This document shows, in pieces, positions 47,347 through 56,977 of a stretch of 64,000 nt of DNA. How positions within the stretch are numbered: the stretch's first letter is position 1; every line of letters starts with the position of its first letter. The stretch spans positions 124,001 to 188,000 of the forward strand of contig CAVVCO010000012.1 in assembly GCA_963746735.1 (NCBI GenBank), written 5' to 3'. Made by a program: the position numbers and the translations under genes. Source of the DNA: CAVSWT01 sp963746735. GTDB lineage: Bacteria > Bacteroidota > Ignavibacteria > Ignavibacteriales > Ignavibacteriaceae. The notes beneath the pieces were generated by a model. The model made no database searches. It was not told the DNA's origin and saw only the letters and a program-made list of their open reading frames with translations.

Positions 47347-48603
47347 ATGATTAAATGCATGAAATATTTTTTACTAACCTTTTTTTTAAGTCAAAATATA
47401 CTTTTTCCCACAACTTTAGAAGCTATACAAAAACAAATAAATAATGCTCTTCGTGTGTTGCCTTCAAATTGCAGGATAGGAATGCTTATTTATAATCCGC
47501 TTACACAAGATACTGTTTTTGAAATGAATCCAGATGCTTCGATGATACCTGCATCAAATACAAAATTATTTACGACTGCCGCCGCATTATCATATCTTGG
47601 GGGAGATTTCCCTTTATCTACTAAAATTTTTATGGCAAATAGCAATATCAAAGACGGTATTGTTGAAGGGAATTTATATATCAAAGGATACGGCAATTCA
47701 ACTTTCACCCGTTATGATCTTGATTCGATGGTAATTAAGTTAAAACTTTTAGGGATAAAAAAGATTACTGGAAATATTGTCGGAGATGATTCTTATTTTG
47801 ATGAAATTTATTCAAGAGATGATTGGATAAAAGATGAAGTTGCAAACGTAAATCTTCCGCCAATATCTGCAATGGTGATTGATAGAAATAAAATTACAAC
47901 TAGAAAAAAAATCAGAAGAAGATGGAGATATATTGTCACAAATATTTCCAACCCGCCTTTATATGTAGCTCAGTTATTAAAAAGTAAGTTAATTGAAAAC
48001 GGTATAATCGTTGATGGTTCGGCTGTAAAAGGAATAACACCTTTAAAAGTTACTCAGCTTTGTGAATCAAATATACTATTAAAAGACCTGGTAGCTATGA
48101 TAAATAAGCACAGCGATAATTTTTTAGCTGAATGTCTGTTTAAAACAATTGGTGCAGAGGTAAGTAAAAAGCAAGGAAATTCTTTTTATTCAACTCAGGC
48201 AGTTTTAGATTTCATATCTGACAACAACATCTTTGCAAAAGGAACAGCGGTTGTTGATGGTTCGGGAATTTCAAGATTTAATCAAATTACCCCCGGCGCT
48301 ATTACAGGTGTTCTTGAAAAAATGTATTTCGACCTTCCTAATTATGAAGACTTTTATAATTCATTAAGCATTGCCGGTGTTGACGGTACACTGCGTCATA
48401 GGATGAATGGAACATTAGCTGAAAATAATTTCCACGGTAAAACCGGTACTTTGAATGGAGTTTCATCCGTTTCCGGATATCTATCAACCAAAGGCGACGA
48501 GGACCTGGTTTTAAGCATTCTGATTGAATTTAAAAAAGGCGGCAGTAATTTTTATAGGGATGTTGAAGATAAAATAATTGAGATACTTGCTAATTGGGAT
48601 TAA
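47347..48603 (+). CDS. dacB: D-alanyl-D-alanine carboxypeptidase/endopeptidase (PBP4, S13)
   Basis: 418 aa with a signal peptide (YFLLTFFLSQNILFPTT). Penicillin-binding motifs: SxxK in ASNTKLFTTAAALSYLG, SxN in NKHSDNFLAECLF and KTG in FHGKTGTLNGVSS. The domain insertion between SxxK and SxN, characteristic of class C PBP4, is present. Trims or cross-link-cleaves peptidoglycan in the periplasm. A Met four codons later would also fit the signal peptide. Single gene. Confidence 0.93.
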   Translation: MIKCMKYFLLTFFLSQNILFPTTLEAIQKQINNALRVLPSNCRIGMLIYNPLTQDTVFEMNPDASMIPASNTKLFTTAAALSYLGGDFPLSTKIFMANSNIKDGIVEGNLYIKGYGNSTFTRYDLDSMVIKLKLLGIKKITGNIVGDDSYFDEIYSRDDWIKDEVANVNLPPISAMVIDRNKITTRKKIRRRWRYIVTNISNPPLYVAQLLKSKLIENGIIVDGSAVKGITPLKVTQLCESNILLKDLVAMINKHSDNFLAECLFKTIGAEVSKKQGNSFYSTQAVLDFISDNNIFAKGTAVVDGSGISRFNQITPGAITGVLEKMYFDLPNYEDFYNSLSIAGVDGTLRHRMNGTLAENNFHGKTGTLNGVSSVSGYLSTKGDEDLVLSILIEFKKGGSNFYRDVEDKIIEILANWD

Positions 48604-48669
48604 TTAAGTGCAAAGGATTAACTGCATGATTTGTCAGGTTGAGTTTATCGAAGACTGAGATTTAAGAAT

Positions 48670-48702
48670 AAAGTCACACTTCGAAATGCTTAGTGTGACT
48701 TT
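48670..48702. terminator. Hairpin terminator between dacB and secG
   Basis: Perfect 11-bp stem AAAGTCACACT (48670-48680) / AGTGTGACTTT (48692-48702) with an 11-nt loop, 5 bp from the secG stop. Confidence 0.75.
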
Positions 48703-48707
48703 GAAAA

Positions 48708-49073
48708 TTATTTTTGATTTTGCGTAGGAGCAGGCGTTTGAGTTTGAGTCTGCGGTGGTAAACTTGGCTGCTGAGGAACAGAATGCTGCTGTCCGGATTG
48801 CTGAATAATACTTTCTCTTTCACTTTGAGTTGTTCTTCCTGGTAAGAAAAACAAATTAACAACAATTGCAATAAGTGCTAATGCGCTTGCCAGCCACCAG
48901 CTTGCTTTACTTAAAAAGTCTGCGGTTCTTCTTGACCCAAACATTGTCCCCATTCCGCCGGCACCGCCAAAAGTACCACCAGCTAATCCGCCGCCTTTGG
49001 CATTCTGAAGTAATACAATAATCATTAATAAAACGCCAATTATAGCCGCAAATAACATTAATATTGAATACAT
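48708..49073 (-). CDS. secG: Protein-export membrane protein SecG
   Basis: 121 aa. Two membrane helices (MLFAAIIGVLLMIIVLLQNA and LASALALIAIVVNLFFLPG) flank the SecG signature AKGGGLAGGTFGGAGGMGTM. The C-terminal 35 residues are a Gln/Pro/Thr-rich tail (SQQHSVPQQPSLPPQTQTQT), longer than usual but common in this group. Part of the SecYEG channel. The tRNA-Met gene lies 21 bp upstream on the same strand, so both may share a transcript. Confidence 0.92.
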   Translation of the reverse strand: MYSILMLFAAIIGVLLMIIVLLQNAKGGGLAGGTFGGAGGMGTMFGSRRTADFLSKASWWLASALALIAIVVNLFFLPGRTTQSERESIIQQSGQQHSVPQQPSLPPQTQTQTPAPTQNQK

Positions 49074-49093
49074 AATTTATCTCCTTAAATTTG

Positions 49094-49167
49094 TAGCGGG
49101 GGAGGGATTCGAACCCCCGACACGTGGATTATGATTCCACTGCTCTAACCAACTGAGCTACCCCGCC
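49094..49167 (-). tRNA. tRNA-Met (CAT), elongator type
   Basis: 74 nt on the minus strand. Acceptor GGCGGGG / CCCCGCT (first pair G-U), discriminator A, D-arm TAGCTCAGTTGGTTAGAGCA, T-arm GGGTTCGAATCCC. The anticodon CAT corresponds to plus-strand ATG at 49131-49133. The anticodon stem GTGGA/TCCAC lacks the three G-C pairs of an initiator, so elongator Met is preferred. A CAU-Ile tRNA is not fully excluded. Confidence 0.93.
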
Positions 49168-49358
49168 ATCATTTTTTTATTTTAGCTTGTAAATATAGAA
49201 ACAAAAAAAGTGAATTTCAAAAGCTTGTTTTATGGTTATTTTATAAAAATCTACTTTTTACCTGATTTTTTCAGAATTTACCAGTACGAAAAATCATTGA
49301 CTATCTTAACAAGTATATCTATATTTTGGCTTGTTTTTGCCGAAATTCTGAGAGACCG

Positions 49359-49865
49359 ATGATTATTAAAATTTCAAATTTAAGCGACGGCGTTCATAAT
49401 TATAATTTTAATGATTCAATTGCTGAATTAGGGTTGAGTGAACCGTTCTATGATAATTTTATAGTAGATGTTGAGTTGAACAAATCTCACAGTCAAATTG
49501 TTTTAGATTCTGAAATTTTACTTAAAGCAAAATTTGAATGTGACAGATGCAGCGATGATTACAATGCGGAATTAAAAACAAAATATAGAATGGTTTATTT
49601 GTTCGGTAAAGAACCGGTTGAAAATGATTTAATAGATATTTCATATCTTCCATTAGAAGCAGATAAAATTGATATTACAAAAGATGTGAGGGATTATTCT
49701 TTGCTGGCTATTCCAATGAAAAAGTTATGCAATGAAGATTGCAAAGGTTTATGTGCAAGATGTGGAAAAAATTTGAATGAAGGTGACTGTAATTGCAGCA
49801 AGAATGAAATTGATCCCAGATGGCTGCCGCTGCAAGAATTAAAAAATAAATTAAATATAAATTAA
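49359..49865 (+). CDS. DUF177 (YceD) protein
   Basis: 168 aa from the ATG at 49359; an upstream TTG would add 11 unlikely residues. The N-terminal beta part (IIKISNLSDGVHNYNF) is followed by a first Cys pair CDRC and a C-terminal cluster CNEDCKGLCARCGKNLN plus CNC, the family's zinc motif. YceD homologs influence 23S rRNA processing. The genomic position directly before rpmF and plsX is the standard one. A clear gene; molecular role only partly known. Confidence 0.9.
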   Translation: MIIKISNLSDGVHNYNFNDSIAELGLSEPFYDNFIVDVELNKSHSQIVLDSEILLKAKFECDRCSDDYNAELKTKYRMVYLFGKEPVENDLIDISYLPLEADKIDITKDVRDYSLLAIPMKKLCNEDCKGLCARCGKNLNEGDCNCSKNEIDPRWLPLQELKNKLNIN

Positions 49866-49877
49866 AACGGAAAGACG

Positions 49878-50057
49878 ATGCCAAATCCAAAACGAAAATG
49901 GTCTAAAAGCAGAAGAGATAAAAGAAGAACACATTATAAAACATCAGCTCCGGCATTGAGTACTTGTTCAAACTGCGGTGAAATGAAACTTGCTCATCGT
50001 GCATGCCCATCCTGCGGCTATTATAATGAACGTTCAATGTTTTTACCAAAAAGCTAA
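49878..50057 (+). CDS. rpmF: 50S ribosomal protein bL32
   Basis: 59 aa: MPNPKRKWSKSRRDKRRTHY start, then a zinc ribbon with CSNCG and CPSCGYY, about 25 residues apart in total. 12 bp after DUF177 and 22 bp before plsX, matching the conserved yceD-rpmF-plsX order. Confidence 0.96.
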   Translation: MPNPKRKWSKSRRDKRRTHYKTSAPALSTCSNCGEMKLAHRACPSCGYYNERSMFLPKS

Positions 50058-50079
50058 TTTATAAACTTTAATCCTTTTA

Positions 50080-51114
50080 ATGACCAATTCTGAGTCCAAC
50101 AAAATTAAATGCAGAATTATTGTCGATGCTATGGGGGGTGACTTCGCTCCCCGTAATGCTGTTGTTGGAGCTATCCAGGCTTTCAATGAAAATAAAAATA
50201 TTGAACTGTTTTTAGTTGGGAAAGAAGAAGAAATAAAAAAAGTTTTAGCTTCAGAAAATCTCTCATTCGATCAAAAAAATATTATTAACACTGACGAAGC
50301 GATCGGAATGGAAGAGACTCCCACCACAGCGATTAAATCAAAACCAAATTCTTCAATTGTTGTGGGCTGCAATTGGGTAAGAGATAAAAAAGCAGATGCA
50401 TTTGTCAGTGCCGGAAACACTGGCGCAATGATGGCGGCTTCAACTTTAATTATCGGAAGAATTGAAGGAGTTGGAAGGCCGACAATCGGAAGTTTTATTC
50501 CAAATGAAGCGGGTATTTCAACTTTGTTTGATGTTGGAGCCAGCGTTGATTCCAAAGCAAAACATCTACTTGAATATGCAATTATGGGTTCAATATTCGT
50601 TGAAGAGATTTATGGAATTCAAAATCCTAAAGTTGGGTTGTTAAGTGTTGGTGAAGAAAAATCCAAAGGCAATGAAGTATCTGTTTCTGCTTATGAGTTA
50701 TTGAAAAAAACAAAGTTAAATTTTATTGGTAATGTTGAAGGTAGAGATGTTCTAAAAGGAACTGCCCATGTTGTGGTGTGTGACGGTTTTGTTGGGAATA
50801 TATTGTTGAAGTTCGGCGAAGGTTTAGTAAGTTACTTAAGATTTAAATTAAGACAATATGCGGATTTAGGGTTTATAAATAAATTAAAAGTGGGTTTAGT
50901 ACGAGGCGTATTGAGACAAGTTTTAAAAGATTTTGATTACCAGGAATATGGCGGTGTTCCCTTGCTTGGAGTTAATGGAATTAGTATAATTGGCCATGGT
51001 TCAAGCACACCGAAAGCAATAAAGAATATGGTGTTAAGGGCAAACGAGATGTATGAAAAAAATCTGGTTGAAAAGATTAGTAATTCAATTAAAAAATATT
51101 CGGAATTAAATTGA
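50080..51114 (+). CDS. plsX: Phosphate acyltransferase PlsX
   Basis: 344 aa. Converts acyl-ACP to acyl-phosphate for phospholipid synthesis. Typical stretches: IIVDAMGGDFAPRNAVVGA, SAGNTGAMMAASTLIIGRI, VVCDGFVGNILLKFGEGL and YGGVPLLGVNGISIIGHGSS. Cytosolic, membrane-associated. First enzyme of the fatty acid/phospholipid run; fabH follows after 7 bp. Confidence 0.96.
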   Translation: MTNSESNKIKCRIIVDAMGGDFAPRNAVVGAIQAFNENKNIELFLVGKEEEIKKVLASENLSFDQKNIINTDEAIGMEETPTTAIKSKPNSSIVVGCNWVRDKKADAFVSAGNTGAMMAASTLIIGRIEGVGRPTIGSFIPNEAGISTLFDVGASVDSKAKHLLEYAIMGSIFVEEIYGIQNPKVGLLSVGEEKSKGNEVSVSAYELLKKTKLNFIGNVEGRDVLKGTAHVVVCDGFVGNILLKFGEGLVSYLRFKLRQYADLGFINKLKVGLVRGVLRQVLKDFDYQEYGGVPLLGVNGISIIGHGSSTPKAIKNMVLRANEMYEKNLVEKISNSIKKYSELN

Positions 51115-51121
51115 GTGTAAA

Positions 51122-52129
51122 ATGGCAAATAATAACAAAAAGTTTAGCGCAGTAATAACAGCAGTTGGGATGTACGTCCCGGATAAAATTTTGGACAATG
51201 CATTTTTTGAAAAGATAGTTGATACAAACGATGAATGGATTAGAACACGTACAGGTATAAGTGAAAGAAGATTATTAGAAAAAGGTGCTACAAGTGATTT
51301 AGCTGCAAAAGCTGCAGAGGACTTATTGAAATCTAAAAATATTTCTGCTGATGAAATCGATGTAATAATAGTTGCAACTATTTCACCGGACATGATGTTC
51401 CCAGCTACGGCATGTTTAGTTCAAGAAAAAATTGGAGCAAGGAATGCCTGGGGATTTGATCTCTCAGCTGCCTGCTCAGGATTTTTATTTGCATTTCAAA
51501 CCGGCGCTGCCTTAGTTGAAAGTGGTGCTTACAAAAAAGTTATGGTTATTGGTGCAGATAAAATGAGTTCTATCGTTGATTATACAGATAGAAATAACTG
51601 CATATTTTTCGGTGATGCCGGTGCCGCAGTTTTACTTGAACCTTCGGAAGATAAATCGCTTGGACTTCAAGATTCATTATTAAAAATTGACGGTAGTGGA
51701 AAAGAAAGTTTATATCTTAAAGGCGGCGGAAGCCTTAACCCGCCAACTCACGAAACGGTTGATAATAAAATGCATTATCTTTACCAGGATGGGAAAGCAG
51801 TTTTCAAAGTTGCAGTAAAAGGAATGGCTGATATTTCTTATGATATAATGAAGAAAAATAATCTTACGGCGGACGATATTGCTTACCTTGTCCCACATCA
51901 AGCGAATTTAAGAATTATAGATGCAACTGCGAATCGTATGGGAATTAGCAAAGATAAAGTTATGATTAATATTCAAAAATATGGCAATACAACTGCAGCA
52001 ACTATTCCTTCATGTTTGGTTGAATATTATAGGGATGGGAAAATTAAAAAAGGCGATAAATTAATATTAGCTGCTTTTGGCGCCGGGTTTACCTGGGGTT
52101 CAGCTTATGTCGTATGGTCGATGGATTAA
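51122..52129 (+). CDS. fabH: 3-oxoacyl-ACP synthase III (FabH)
   Basis: 335 aa. Starts fatty acid chains from acetyl-CoA and malonyl-ACP. The catalytic triad is visible: Cys in LSAACSGFLFAFQTG, His in YLVPHQANLRIID and Asn in YGNTTAATIPSCL. TRTGISERRL near the start is typical. The reading frame is intact, unlike its neighbours fabD and fabF. Confidence 0.97.
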   Translation: MANNNKKFSAVITAVGMYVPDKILDNAFFEKIVDTNDEWIRTRTGISERRLLEKGATSDLAAKAAEDLLKSKNISADEIDVIIVATISPDMMFPATACLVQEKIGARNAWGFDLSAACSGFLFAFQTGAALVESGAYKKVMVIGADKMSSIVDYTDRNNCIFFGDAGAAVLLEPSEDKSLGLQDSLLKIDGSGKESLYLKGGGSLNPPTHETVDNKMHYLYQDGKAVFKVAVKGMADISYDIMKKNNLTADDIAYLVPHQANLRIIDATANRMGISKDKVMINIQKYGNTTAATIPSCLVEYYRDGKIKKGDKLILAAFGAGFTWGSAYVVWSMD

Positions 52130-52160
52130 AAAATTTCTTAACAAAGCATAAAAAGTTTTA

Positions 52161-53077
52161 ATGTCTAAAAATGCATTTGTATTTCCAGGTCAGGGTTCTC
52201 AATACGTTGGGATGGCTAAAGATTTATTTGAAAATTCGGTCGAAGCAAAAGAGATGATAAAGACTGCTGATGAAGCATTAGGAGTTAATTTATCATATAT
52301 TCTTATTTAACGGACCGGAAGAAGAATTAAAACAATCCGAAAATACACAACCTGCAGTTTTTTTACACAGCGTTGTTTTATCAAGCATAATTAGAACTCT
52401 TAGTATTGATGCTGTTGCAGGACATTCAGTTGGCGAATATGCTGCATTGGTTGCTTCCGGTGCTGTTCAATTTTATGAAGCAGTTAAGATGGTCCGGGTT
52501 CGCGGAAAAGCAATGACAAAAGCTGGAATTGAAAATCCTGGGACTATGGCTGCAATAATTGGATTGGGAAAAGATAAAGTTGTTGAACTTTGTAAAGAAG
52601 CTTCTTCAGTTGGAATAGTGCAGCCTGCTAATTTTAATTCTCCGGGACAAATAGTTATTTCCGGTTCGGTTGATGGAGTTAAAAAAGCAATGGAGCTTTG
52701 TAAAGCTGGCGGAGCGAAACTTAGTTAAAGAGCTAACAGTTAGCGGTGCTTTTCACTCACCATTAATGGAATCTGCAAAGATTGATTTAAAAGAATCAAT
52801 TGATAAAACAAATTTTTATGATGCAAGGATTCCAGTTTATACAAATGTAACTGCAAAACCAACTACAGATAAAAATGAATTTCAAAATCAGTTGATTGAA
52901 CAAATAACTTCCCCCGTTCCCTGGGAGGAAATTATAAATAATATGATTGCCGACGGAGTTACTGAGTTTTATGAAATAGGTCCGGGCAAAGTATTACAAG
53001 GATTAATTAAAAGAATTAATCCTGATGTAAAAAGTTATGGGATTGATAAATATTCAGATGTGGAGAAATATTTATAA
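52161..53077 (+). CDS. fabD: Malonyl-CoA:ACP transacylase (FabD), interrupted by two +1 shifts
   Basis: About 304 aa after repair, normal for FabD. N-terminus AFVFPGQGSQYVGMA, catalytic Ser in AGHSVGEYAALVASGA, catalytic His in VSGAFHSPLM, end EIGPGKVLQGLIKR. First shift near 52300: CTT-A-TTT (or ATT-C-TTA) restores ILFNGPEEELKQSENTQPA. Second near 52724: CTT-A-GTT restores KLVKELTVSGAFH. Since FabD is normally essential and every catalytic motif is preserved, real loss is unlikely. The simplest reading is uncorrected single-base insertions. Between fabH and a DUF3109 gene with TAATG overlap. Confidence 0.9.
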
Positions 53078-53685
53078 TGAGTGAAAACTTTCCGGTAGAA
53101 AAATTTACAAAAGAAATTAACGGAATAAAAATAGACCCTAAAATTTTTACCTTCCCATTTACTTGCAAGTGTTCAGGCGAATGCTGCAATTACGGTGTGT
53201 ATACGGATTTAAAAGAAAGCGAAGTGATCTTAGGGATAAAAGAAAAAATTATGCCTTTGCTTGACGAAACTCAATCAAAAGATGTTTCTACCTGGTTTGA
53301 ACCACCTGAAGAAGATGAAGATTTTGATTCCGGTGTGGCAGTTGGAACAAATGTAATAAATGGGAAATGCTCTTTTCTTGATAAAGACGGGTTATGCACA
53401 TTACAAAAGCTTGCAATGATGGAAGGTGAACACAAATGGAAATATAAACCTATCTATTGCGTTTTATTTCCATTAACGATTTATGAAGGTGCTTTGACAA
53501 TTGACGATGAACATATCGATAGATTAAAAACTTGTAACAAAAATATCAATTTAGGCCAGTCTATCTTTGATGCCTGCAGGGAAGAACTTCATCACTTTTT
53601 AGGAGCTGAAGGTTTAGCAGAACTTGATGCTTACAAAGAAGAATATTTAAATTCAGACAATTCACAAGAACAAGAAGTCGCATGA
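53077..53685 (+). CDS. DUF3109 Cys-cluster protein inside the fab operon
   Basis: 202 aa. Conserved cysteines: CKCSGECCNYGVY near residue 28, then KCSFLDKDGLCTLQ and YKPIYCVLFPLTIYEG, the DUF3109 (YkgJ-like) pattern, likely binding zinc or an iron-sulfur centre. Start and stop overlap fabD and fabG (TAATG and ATGA), so it is co-translated with both. No role in fatty acid synthesis is known for this family. A housekeeping metal-binding or modification role is inference. Confidence 0.85.
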   Translation: MSENFPVEKFTKEINGIKIDPKIFTFPFTCKCSGECCNYGVYTDLKESEVILGIKEKIMPLLDETQSKDVSTWFEPPEEDEDFDSGVAVGTNVINGKCSFLDKDGLCTLQKLAMMEGEHKWKYKPIYCVLFPLTIYEGALTIDDEHIDRLKTCNKNINLGQSIFDACREELHHFLGAEGLAELDAYKEEYLNSDNSQEQEVA

Positions 53686-54425
53686 AATTAGAAGGAAAAA
53701 AAGCAATTGTAACCGGTGGAACTAGAGGAATCGGGAAAGCAATTGTTGAACAGTTAGTAATCAATGGCTGCGATGTTGTATTCACTTATCACAGCTCGGA
53801 AGAATCAGCCAAAGCGTTGGAAAATGAATTACAAAAGTATCAAAGAAAAGTATTCGGCATAAAATCAGATGCATCTAAGTTTTCAGAAGCTGAAGAAGCT
53901 GTTAAATTTACTTTGGAAAATATAAAAGGTTTAGATATTTTAGTGAACAATGCAGGCATAACTAAGGACAATTTGCTCTTAAGAATGTCTGAGGATGATT
54001 TTGATGCCGTTATTAATGCAAATTTAAAAAGTGTTTATAATTATACAAAGGCATCATTAAGAACAATGATTGGTCAAAAAGCAGGTAAGATTATTAATAT
54101 AACTTCGGTTGTTGGAATAATTGGAAATGCAGGACAAGCAAACTACGTAGCTTCTAAAGCCGGAGTAATTGGGTTTACCAAATCTACCGCTAAAGAACTT
54201 GCTTCAAGAAATATAAATGTAAATGCTATTGCCCCGGGATTTATTTCAACTGATATGACAAACAAATTGAACGATAAGCAGCGAGAAGCAATACTTACAC
54301 AAGTTCCATTAAAGAAATTAGGTACACCGGAAGATGTAGCTAAAGTTGCAATCTTCCTCGCATCATCGGATGCTGATTATATAACCGGACAAGTAATTTC
54401 CGTCGATGGCGGAATGGTAATGTAA
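53682..54425 (+). CDS. fabG: 3-oxoacyl-ACP reductase (FabG)
   Basis: 247-aa short-chain dehydrogenase: NADP-binding GGTRGIGKA at the N-terminus, NNAG in LVNNAGITKDN, catalytic Ser in NITSVVGIIGNAGQ and YxxxK in NYVASKAGVIGFTKS. It ends ITGQVISVDGGMVM, typical of FabG. Reduces 3-oxoacyl-ACP in chain elongation. Intact, and overlaps the preceding gene by 4 bp. Confidence 0.97.
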   Translation: MKLEGKKAIVTGGTRGIGKAIVEQLVINGCDVVFTYHSSEESAKALENELQKYQRKVFGIKSDASKFSEAEEAVKFTLENIKGLDILVNNAGITKDNLLLRMSEDDFDAVINANLKSVYNYTKASLRTMIGQKAGKIINITSVVGIIGNAGQANYVASKAGVIGFTKSTAKELASRNINVNAIAPGFISTDMTNKLNDKQREAILTQVPLKKLGTPEDVAKVAIFLASSDADYITGQVISVDGGMVM

Positions 54426-54467
54426 ATAATAATTCACTATCACAAAAAATAAATAGGAGTAAATAAA

Positions 54468-54701
54468 ATGGACGTTGAAGCCAAAGTAAAAGAGATTATT
54501 ATGGATAAATTAGGTGTTGAAGAATCTCAAATTACACCGGAAGCTTCTTTCACGAATGATTTAGGCGCTGATTCACTTGATATAGTTGAACTAGTGATGG
54601 GTTTTGAAAGTGCTTTTCAAGTTTCCATTCCTGATGAAGATGCAGAAAAAATTGGTACTGTTGGGGACGCTACCAAATATTTAAAAGAAAAATTAGGCTA
54701 A
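54468..54701 (+). CDS. acpP: Acyl carrier protein
   Basis: 77 aa acidic four-helix protein. The phosphopantetheine Ser is in DLGADSLDIVELVMGFE, with ISIPDEDAEKI-like helix III present as VSIPDEDAEKIGTVGDA. SD AGGAG lies 9 bases before the ATG. Carries growing acyl chains between the Fab enzymes. Followed by a hairpin that may lower transcription into fabF. Confidence 0.98.
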   Translation: MDVEAKVKEIIMDKLGVEESQITPEASFTNDLGADSLDIVELVMGFESAFQVSIPDEDAEKIGTVGDATKYLKEKLG

Positions 54702-54707
54702 GTGATT

Positions 54708-54742
54708 AAGGTCGGGAAAAATATTTTCTCGACTTTCCTTTC
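54708..54742 (+). terminator. Hairpin terminator between acpP and fabF
   Basis: 13-bp stem 54708-54720 / 54724-54736 with two G-T pairs and a 3-nt loop, followed by a C/T-rich run (CCTTTCTTT). Probably partial, allowing high acpP and lower fabF expression. Confidence 0.55.
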
Positions 54743-54813
54743 TTTAAAGATTGGTAAGCTTACTGTGCTTAATTTTTTAAATTTGCAAATCACAAATAAA
54801 ATAGGGGTAACCT

Positions 54814-56062
54814 ATGAATAAAAGAAGAGTGGTTGTAACCGGGATGGGAGCAATTACTCCAATTGGAATTGGTGTTGATGAATTTTGGAAAGGTTTAATT
54901 GAAGGTAGAAACGGTGTTGGCCTTATAACTAAATTTGATACCTCAAAATTCGACACTAAATTCGCAGCCGAAGTAAAAAACTTTAATCCAGAAGACTACC
55001 TTGATAAAAAATCCGTTAAAAGAATGGATCCTTTTTCACATTATGCTATTGTTAGTTCCGATGAAGCTTATAAAGATTCAGGAATTAATGGTGATAAAAT
55101 TGATAAAGATAAATTTGGTGTTATTTATGGAAGCGGCATAGGGGGGATAGATACTTTAACAAAGCAGCATCATGTCTATTTTGAAAATAACAGCCCGCAA
55201 AAATTAAGTCCCTTCTTTGTAACCATGATGATTTCAGATATGGCTGCCGGATTGATTTCAATTAAATATGGTTTAAAAGGTCCTAATTACGCTACTACTT
55301 CAGCATGTGCTACCTCTTCACACGCAATAGCCGATGCTTTTATTCACATTCAAAGAGGAAGCGCTAATTTAATGATGTGCGGCGGTTCTGAAGCTGCTAT
55401 CACTGAATTATCTATTGGCGGCTTTAATGCGATGAGAGCTCTTTCTACCTGGAATGATAGATACTTGGAAGCTTCCCGTCCATTCGACAAAGATAGAAAT
55501 GGTTTTATTATGGGAGAAGGTGCAGGTACAATTATTTTAGAAGAATATGAGCATGCAAAAAATAGAGGTGCTAAAATATATGCAGAAATTGTTGGAATTG
55601 GTTTAACCGGGGATGCTTATCACATGACTGCCCCTGCGCCTGGTGGCGAAGGTGCGGTTCGTTCCATGAAAGCTTGTTTAGATGATGCGGAAATAAATCC
55701 TGAACAAGTTGATTATATAAATGCTCATGGAACTTCTACTCCTTATAATGATATCAATGAAACCAATGCAATTAAAACCGTTTTTGGAAAACATGCATAT
55801 GACATGGTTGTAAGTTCCACAAAATCTATGACAGGACATTTACTTGGTGCAGCAGGGGGAATTGAAGCTATCGCTACACTTTAGTCAATTAAAAATAATA
55901 TTAGTTCCTCCCACTATTAATCTTACTAATCCCGACCCTGAATGTGATTTGAATTATAGCCCTTTAAATTCAACAAAAAAGAAAATTAATTTTGCTATCA
56001 GCAACACATTTGGGTTCGGCGGTCATAATGCTTCAATACTCTTTAAAAAATTTGAGGGATAA
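54814..56062 (+). CDS. fabF: 3-oxoacyl-ACP synthase II (FabF), interrupted by a +1 shift
   Basis: About 415 aa after repair, a standard length. Catalytic Cys is in YATTSACATSSHAIADA, first His in NAHGTSTPYNDINE, second His in STKSMTGHLLGAAGG. A net +1 shift lies between 55881 and 55905. The first frame stops at TAG after IEAIATL, and the second resumes at VPPTINLTNPDPECDL. Two repairs fit: skipping a T after CTT, or an extra A before GTT with TAG also altered. The second gives the more family-like SIKNNIVPPT, so the exact lesion is uncertain. rnc follows after 2 bp. Confidence 0.9.
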
Positions 56063-56064
56063 TT

Positions 56065-56850
56065 TTGAGTAAGCTGTTAAGCTGGCTGGTTGAAAAATTA
56101 AAACAGCGCCAGGAGGAAGAAAGTTCAAAATATATATCAAGCCTTTTTACCGAAGACAAATATAAAGAGCTTGAGGAATTGGTTGGATTCCCAATTCATA
56201 ATCGCGAATATTTTATTCAAGCATTAATGCACCGCTCATTTCTTGAACAAAATGAAGAATTCGAAGTATCAAATGAACGGCTTGAATTTTTAGGCGATTC
56301 AGTTTTAAGCTTAGTGGTTGCAGAATATCTTTTTGAAAGTTTTCCTGAAAAAGATGAAGGTTTCTTAACAAAAGTTAGAGCTAAATTAGTTAATAGATTT
56401 GCTCTGGCGGATGCAGCAGAAAATATTAACCTGGTTGATTTTCTTTTGATAAGCGAAAATCTTTCCAATACATTTTCTAATGGTTCTAAAACAGTTTTAA
56501 GCGATGCTCTTGAAGCCCTTATTGGGGCAGTTTATCTGGATAAAGGATTAAATGCAGCAAAAAGGTTTATCAATAAAATTTTAATAATTCCAAATACAAA
56601 AGGCGGTTTATATCTAATTGACGAAAATTTCAAAAGCCAATTATTGGAATTTGCTCAGGCGCATAAATTAGATAATCCAACTTATCAAGTAATTAAAGAA
56701 GAGGGGCCGCAGCATAACCGTACTTTTACAATTCGTGTTTTAATAAGAGATGTAGAGTACGGAATTGGAAAAGGTAAAAACAAAAAAAGTGCAGAACAAA
56801 AAGCTGCTCAAAAAGCTTTATCACAAATTAAGCAGCAGACGGCAGATTAA
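56065..56850 (+). CDS. rnc: Ribonuclease III
   Basis: 261 aa. The signature NERLEFLGDSVLSLVVAEY holds the catalytic acidic residues. A second acidic cluster is in SDALEALIGAVYLDKG. The C-terminal dsRNA-binding domain (about 185-258) has FKSQLLEFAQAHKLDNPTYQ and GIGKGKNKKSAEQKAAQKAL. Processes rRNA precursors and structured RNAs. Start TTG lies 2 bases after fabF; the fabF-rnc order is conserved in many Bacteroidota. Confidence 0.95.
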   Translation: MSKLLSWLVEKLKQRQEEESSKYISSLFTEDKYKELEELVGFPIHNREYFIQALMHRSFLEQNEEFEVSNERLEFLGDSVLSLVVAEYLFESFPEKDEGFLTKVRAKLVNRFALADAAENINLVDFLLISENLSNTFSNGSKTVLSDALEALIGAVYLDKGLNAAKRFINKILIIPNTKGGLYLIDENFKSQLLEFAQAHKLDNPTYQVIKEEGPQHNRTFTIRVLIRDVEYGIGKGKNKKSAEQKAAQKALSQIKQQTAD

Positions 56851-56977
56851 TCTTTCCATATTAAAAATCAATAAATTATTTTATTTTTCCTCAAAAAAAA
56901 TCTCGAAATATTTAATTAAATTTCACTATTAAAAAATAGATTATATTTAATAAAAATTAATTTTTGAAAGAACGTTT

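Noticed and set aside
49094..49167. Initiator tRNA-fMet
   Set aside because: The anticodon stem lacks the three consecutive G-C pairs and the first acceptor pair is G-U, so elongator Met fits better.
56851..56977. Glycine riboswitch before gcvP
   Set aside because: Only A/T-rich sequence, none of the conserved G-rich core elements.
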